From positions 1 through 8,190 of the forward strand of contig UQQO01000104.1 of NCBI GenBank assembly GCA_900543175.1: DNA of 8,190 nucleotides. The letters are read 5' to 3'. Shown here piece by piece: positions 7,145-8,190 of this stretch. The stretch is from an uncultured Fusobacterium sp. (GTDB lineage: Bacteria; Fusobacteriota; Fusobacteriia; Fusobacteriales; Fusobacteriaceae). Below the pieces are notes generated by a model. It saw nothing but the letters and a program-made list of their open reading frames with translations, had not been told where the DNA came from and ran no database searches. Both the position numbers and the translations under genes were made by a program. Position 1 is the stretch's first letter; every line of letters starts with the position of its first letter.

Positions 7145-7993
7145 ATGAGAAAGCTAATATGTCTATGTATGATAATAATTATATTTACAAGTTGTTCAAT
7201 GTTAAAAAATAAAAAAAATGTAGTTATTGCACCTGAAGAGGTGGTAAATGCAGTTGAGACAGACAATAGTTTTTTATTAAATAGTTTTTTTTCAGAGGAT
7301 TTTCCTGTAACATATAGCAAAGATGGAAAGAGCTTACTTATGATAGCTATTGAAAATGATAGCCATAATGTGTTGGATATGATTCTTGTAAGAGGGGCAT
7401 ATCTTGAAGAGGAGATAGAAGATGGAAGAACACCTATTTTCTATGTGAGAAGCTCTGAAGTTTTAAATAAGCTTGTTATAGCAGGAGCAGATATAAATAA
7501 ACTAGATAATAAGAAAGAAAGCGTAATTAGCTATTTTATAAAGAATAAACCTTTTGAGTATAGTGAATATTTAGTTATAGCAGGAGCAAATTTAGATGTA
7601 GAGAATGATGAAGGATGGACACCTATTTTTGATGCAGTAGTTTCTGATAATATTAAACTTGTAGAACTTATGTTAGAAAGAGGTGGAGATTTTAAAAAAG
7701 AGGATGTTTATGGAAATATTCCTATTTTCTATACTAATAATGAAGACATGCTCTTAAAACTTTTAGAGATAAAAGATTATAATCTAAATATGAGAAATAA
7801 AAAAAATGAGAATATATTTGGTGAAATATATTTGAGAGCAGTAGAGAATGGATATGTAAATGTAGTTAAAAAACTATTTGAATTGGGAATAAATCCTTAT
7901 TATATGTCCTATGGTGATAGTGCTATATCTATTGCTAAAGAAAAAAATAATTTAGAGATGATTGAACTTTTAAAAAGTAAAGGTTTAAAATAG
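7145..7993 (+). CDS. Ankyrin-repeat lipoprotein
   Basis: A 282-residue envelope protein. Residues 1-17 are a short lipoprotein signal (basic MRK, hydrophobic ICLCMIIII, lipobox FTSC with Cys17 as the lipidated residue). Phe at the -3 position is unusual against the Leu consensus but tolerable. From about residue 60 to the end it is built of ankyrin repeats: about 60-90 (N-terminal cap), 93-121, 124-152, 156-185, 189-217, 223-253 and 257-282 (C-terminal cap). Typical signatures are GRTPIFY...VIAGADIN, GWTPIFDAV...LVELMLERGGD and YGDSAISIAKEKNNLEMIELLKSKG. Such domains bind other proteins; no catalytic motif is present and no partner can be named. ATG start with GGAGAGG (7130-7136) eight bases upstream. 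It is the last gene of the truB-typA transcript, 21 nt after typA, and is followed at once by a strong terminator. Whether it faces the periplasm or the cell surface cannot be told. Confidence 0.88.
   Translation: MRKLICLCMIIIIFTSCSMLKNKKNVVIAPEEVVNAVETDNSFLLNSFFSEDFPVTYSKDGKSLLMIAIENDSHNVLDMILVRGAYLEEEIEDGRTPIFYVRSSEVLNKLVIAGADINKLDNKKESVISYFIKNKPFEYSEYLVIAGANLDVENDEGWTPIFDAVVSDNIKLVELMLERGGDFKKEDVYGNIPIFYTNNEDMLLKLLEIKDYNLNMRNKKNENIFGEIYLRAVENGYVNVVKKLFELGINPYYMSYGDSAISIAKEKNNLEMIELLKSKGLK
7475..7588 (+). repeat. Direct 15-base repeat inside the ankyrin gene
   Basis: The 15-base string GTTATAGCAGGAGCA occurs at 7475-7489 and again at 7574-7588, encoding VIAGA in consecutive ankyrin repeats. 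A related CCTATTTT string recurs at the PIF motifs of three repeats. Identity at the DNA level beyond the protein motif suggests fairly recent internal duplication or gene conversion between repeat units; the rest of the units has diverged. Confidence 0.55.
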
Positions 7994-8001
7994 GCTTGTA
8001 G

Positions 8002-8043
8002 AAGGTGTTGAGAGATAGAAACTTAACACCTTTTTGTTTTTTA
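8002..8043 (+). terminator. Intrinsic terminator of the truB-typA-lipoprotein operon
   Basis: AAGGTGTTGAG (8002-8012) pairs with CTTAACACCTT (8022-8032) in an 11-bp stem with one G-U pair and a 9-base loop. A T-rich run follows (TTTGTTTTTT, 8033-8042). It begins eight bases after the lipoprotein stop, and no other good terminator lies between truB and this point. Confidence 0.9.
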
Positions 8044-8063
8044 TAATTGAAAACTATAATTTC

Positions 8064-8098
8064 CAAAAGTAGAGGAGTCTAAACGACTACTACTTTTG
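8064..8098. repeat. Long interrupted hairpin A
   Basis: CAAAAGTAG (8064-8072) is a perfect inverted repeat of CTACTTTTG (8090-8098). Inside it AGTC (8076-8079) pairs with GACT (8085-8088) around a five-base loop, leaving a small asymmetric internal loop (AGG against A). The 13 paired positions exceed what this AT-rich background would give by chance. No T-tract follows on the plus strand, so it does not look like a plain terminator in that direction. It lies beside hairpin B and may form one structured unit with it. Confidence 0.75.
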
Positions 8099-8101
8099 AG
8101 A

Positions 8102-8122
8102 CACAGAAACGAAGTTTCTGTG
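8102..8122. repeat. Hairpin B with a C-GAA-G triloop
   Basis: CACAGAAAC (8102-8110) and GTTTCTGTG (8114-8122) form a perfect 9-bp stem closed by the three-base loop GAA. A single-stranded C(GAA)G triloop is known to be unusually stable in DNA, and on the minus strand the loop reads C-TTC-G. Two further pairs (G8100-C8125, A8101-T8124) are possible across a bulged G8123. It begins four bases after hairpin A. Together they resemble recognition hairpins of single-strand transposases or the scaffold of a structured RNA, more than a terminator. Confidence 0.75.
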
Positions 8123-8190
8123 GTCCTTAACATTAACAAAACTTATAATTTTTAACATCAATTTGACTCCATGTCAGTGAATAAAGAATC

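Larger units (their letters stand above)
8047..8190 (-). mobile_element. Possible right end of an IS200/IS605 (tnpB-type) element, cut by the window edge
   Basis: Read on the minus strand from the window edge, an open frame of ten codons (DSLFTDMESN) ends at TGA (8158-8160); a second frame stays open for 18 codons (ending at TAA). After 35 non-coding bases come hairpins B and A, then an AT-rich tail whose TTTTCAA (8047-8053) resembles the TTCAA ends common in this IS family. This order (tnpB 3' end, structured RNA region, subterminal hairpin, short tail) is the usual arrangement of IS605 right ends. The coding evidence is only a few codons, the exact end is a guess, and no transposase motif is visible inside the window. 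Alternative readings are a REP-like palindromic repeat or a terminator region of an unrelated minus-strand gene. Confidence 0.4.

Noticed and set aside
8064..8122. CRISPR repeats
   Set aside because: The two hairpins differ in sequence and are separated by three bases, so there is no repeat-spacer pattern.
8171..8190. Plus-strand ATG at 8171 as the start of the next gene
   Set aside because: There is no Shine-Dalgarno sequence upstream and only six codons are visible. The minus-strand reading of this stretch is at least as plausible.

Overview
The window is AT-rich, with poly-A/T-tinged intergenic DNA, strong AGGAG-type ribosome binding sites and heavy use of A/T-ending codons. Together with the gene content (a BioG-type biotin operon, an SH3b plus DUF4015 envelope protein, and truB-typA followed by an ankyrin lipoprotein), this points to a Fusobacterium-like bacterium. 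The genus is an inference; no rRNA or other decisive marker is present.

Layout. (1) 1-120 holds no supportable gene. (2) 121-2480, minus strand: a compact three-gene operon, bioF-bioG-bioC in order of transcription, with a 23-nt overlap between bioF and bioG and a 1-nt gap between bioG and bioC. A good sigma70-type promoter lies just upstream of bioF (2513-2541). (3) 2634-4298, plus strand, divergent from bioF: a secreted or membrane-anchored protein with a charged linker, an SH3b-like domain and a DUF4015-type putative glycosyl-hydrolase barrel. (4) 4365-7993, plus strand: a likely operon of truB (TTG start), typA/bipA and an ankyrin-repeat lipoprotein, driven by an extended -10 promoter and closed by a clear intrinsic terminator at 8002-8043. 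(5) 8047-8190: non-coding DNA with two consecutive strong hairpins. Read on the minus strand, an open frame from the window edge is followed by these hairpins, which resembles the right end of an IS200/IS605 (tnpB-type) element. That reading is tentative.

How the genes work together. BioC methylates malonyl-ACP so that fatty-acid synthesis can build a pimeloyl chain. BioG cleaves the methyl ester of pimeloyl-ACP, and BioF condenses pimeloyl-ACP with alanine to give KAPA (7-keto-8-aminopelargonate). The operon therefore covers the early, pimelate-forming half of biotin synthesis; bioA, bioD and bioB are not in the window. TruB modifies U55 of tRNAs and TypA is a ribosome-associated GTPase, so the second operon is mostly translation-related, with an unexplained envelope lipoprotein at its end.

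Most of the window is ordinary, well-recognised chromosomal DNA. The part most worth a second look is the hairpin-rich right edge.
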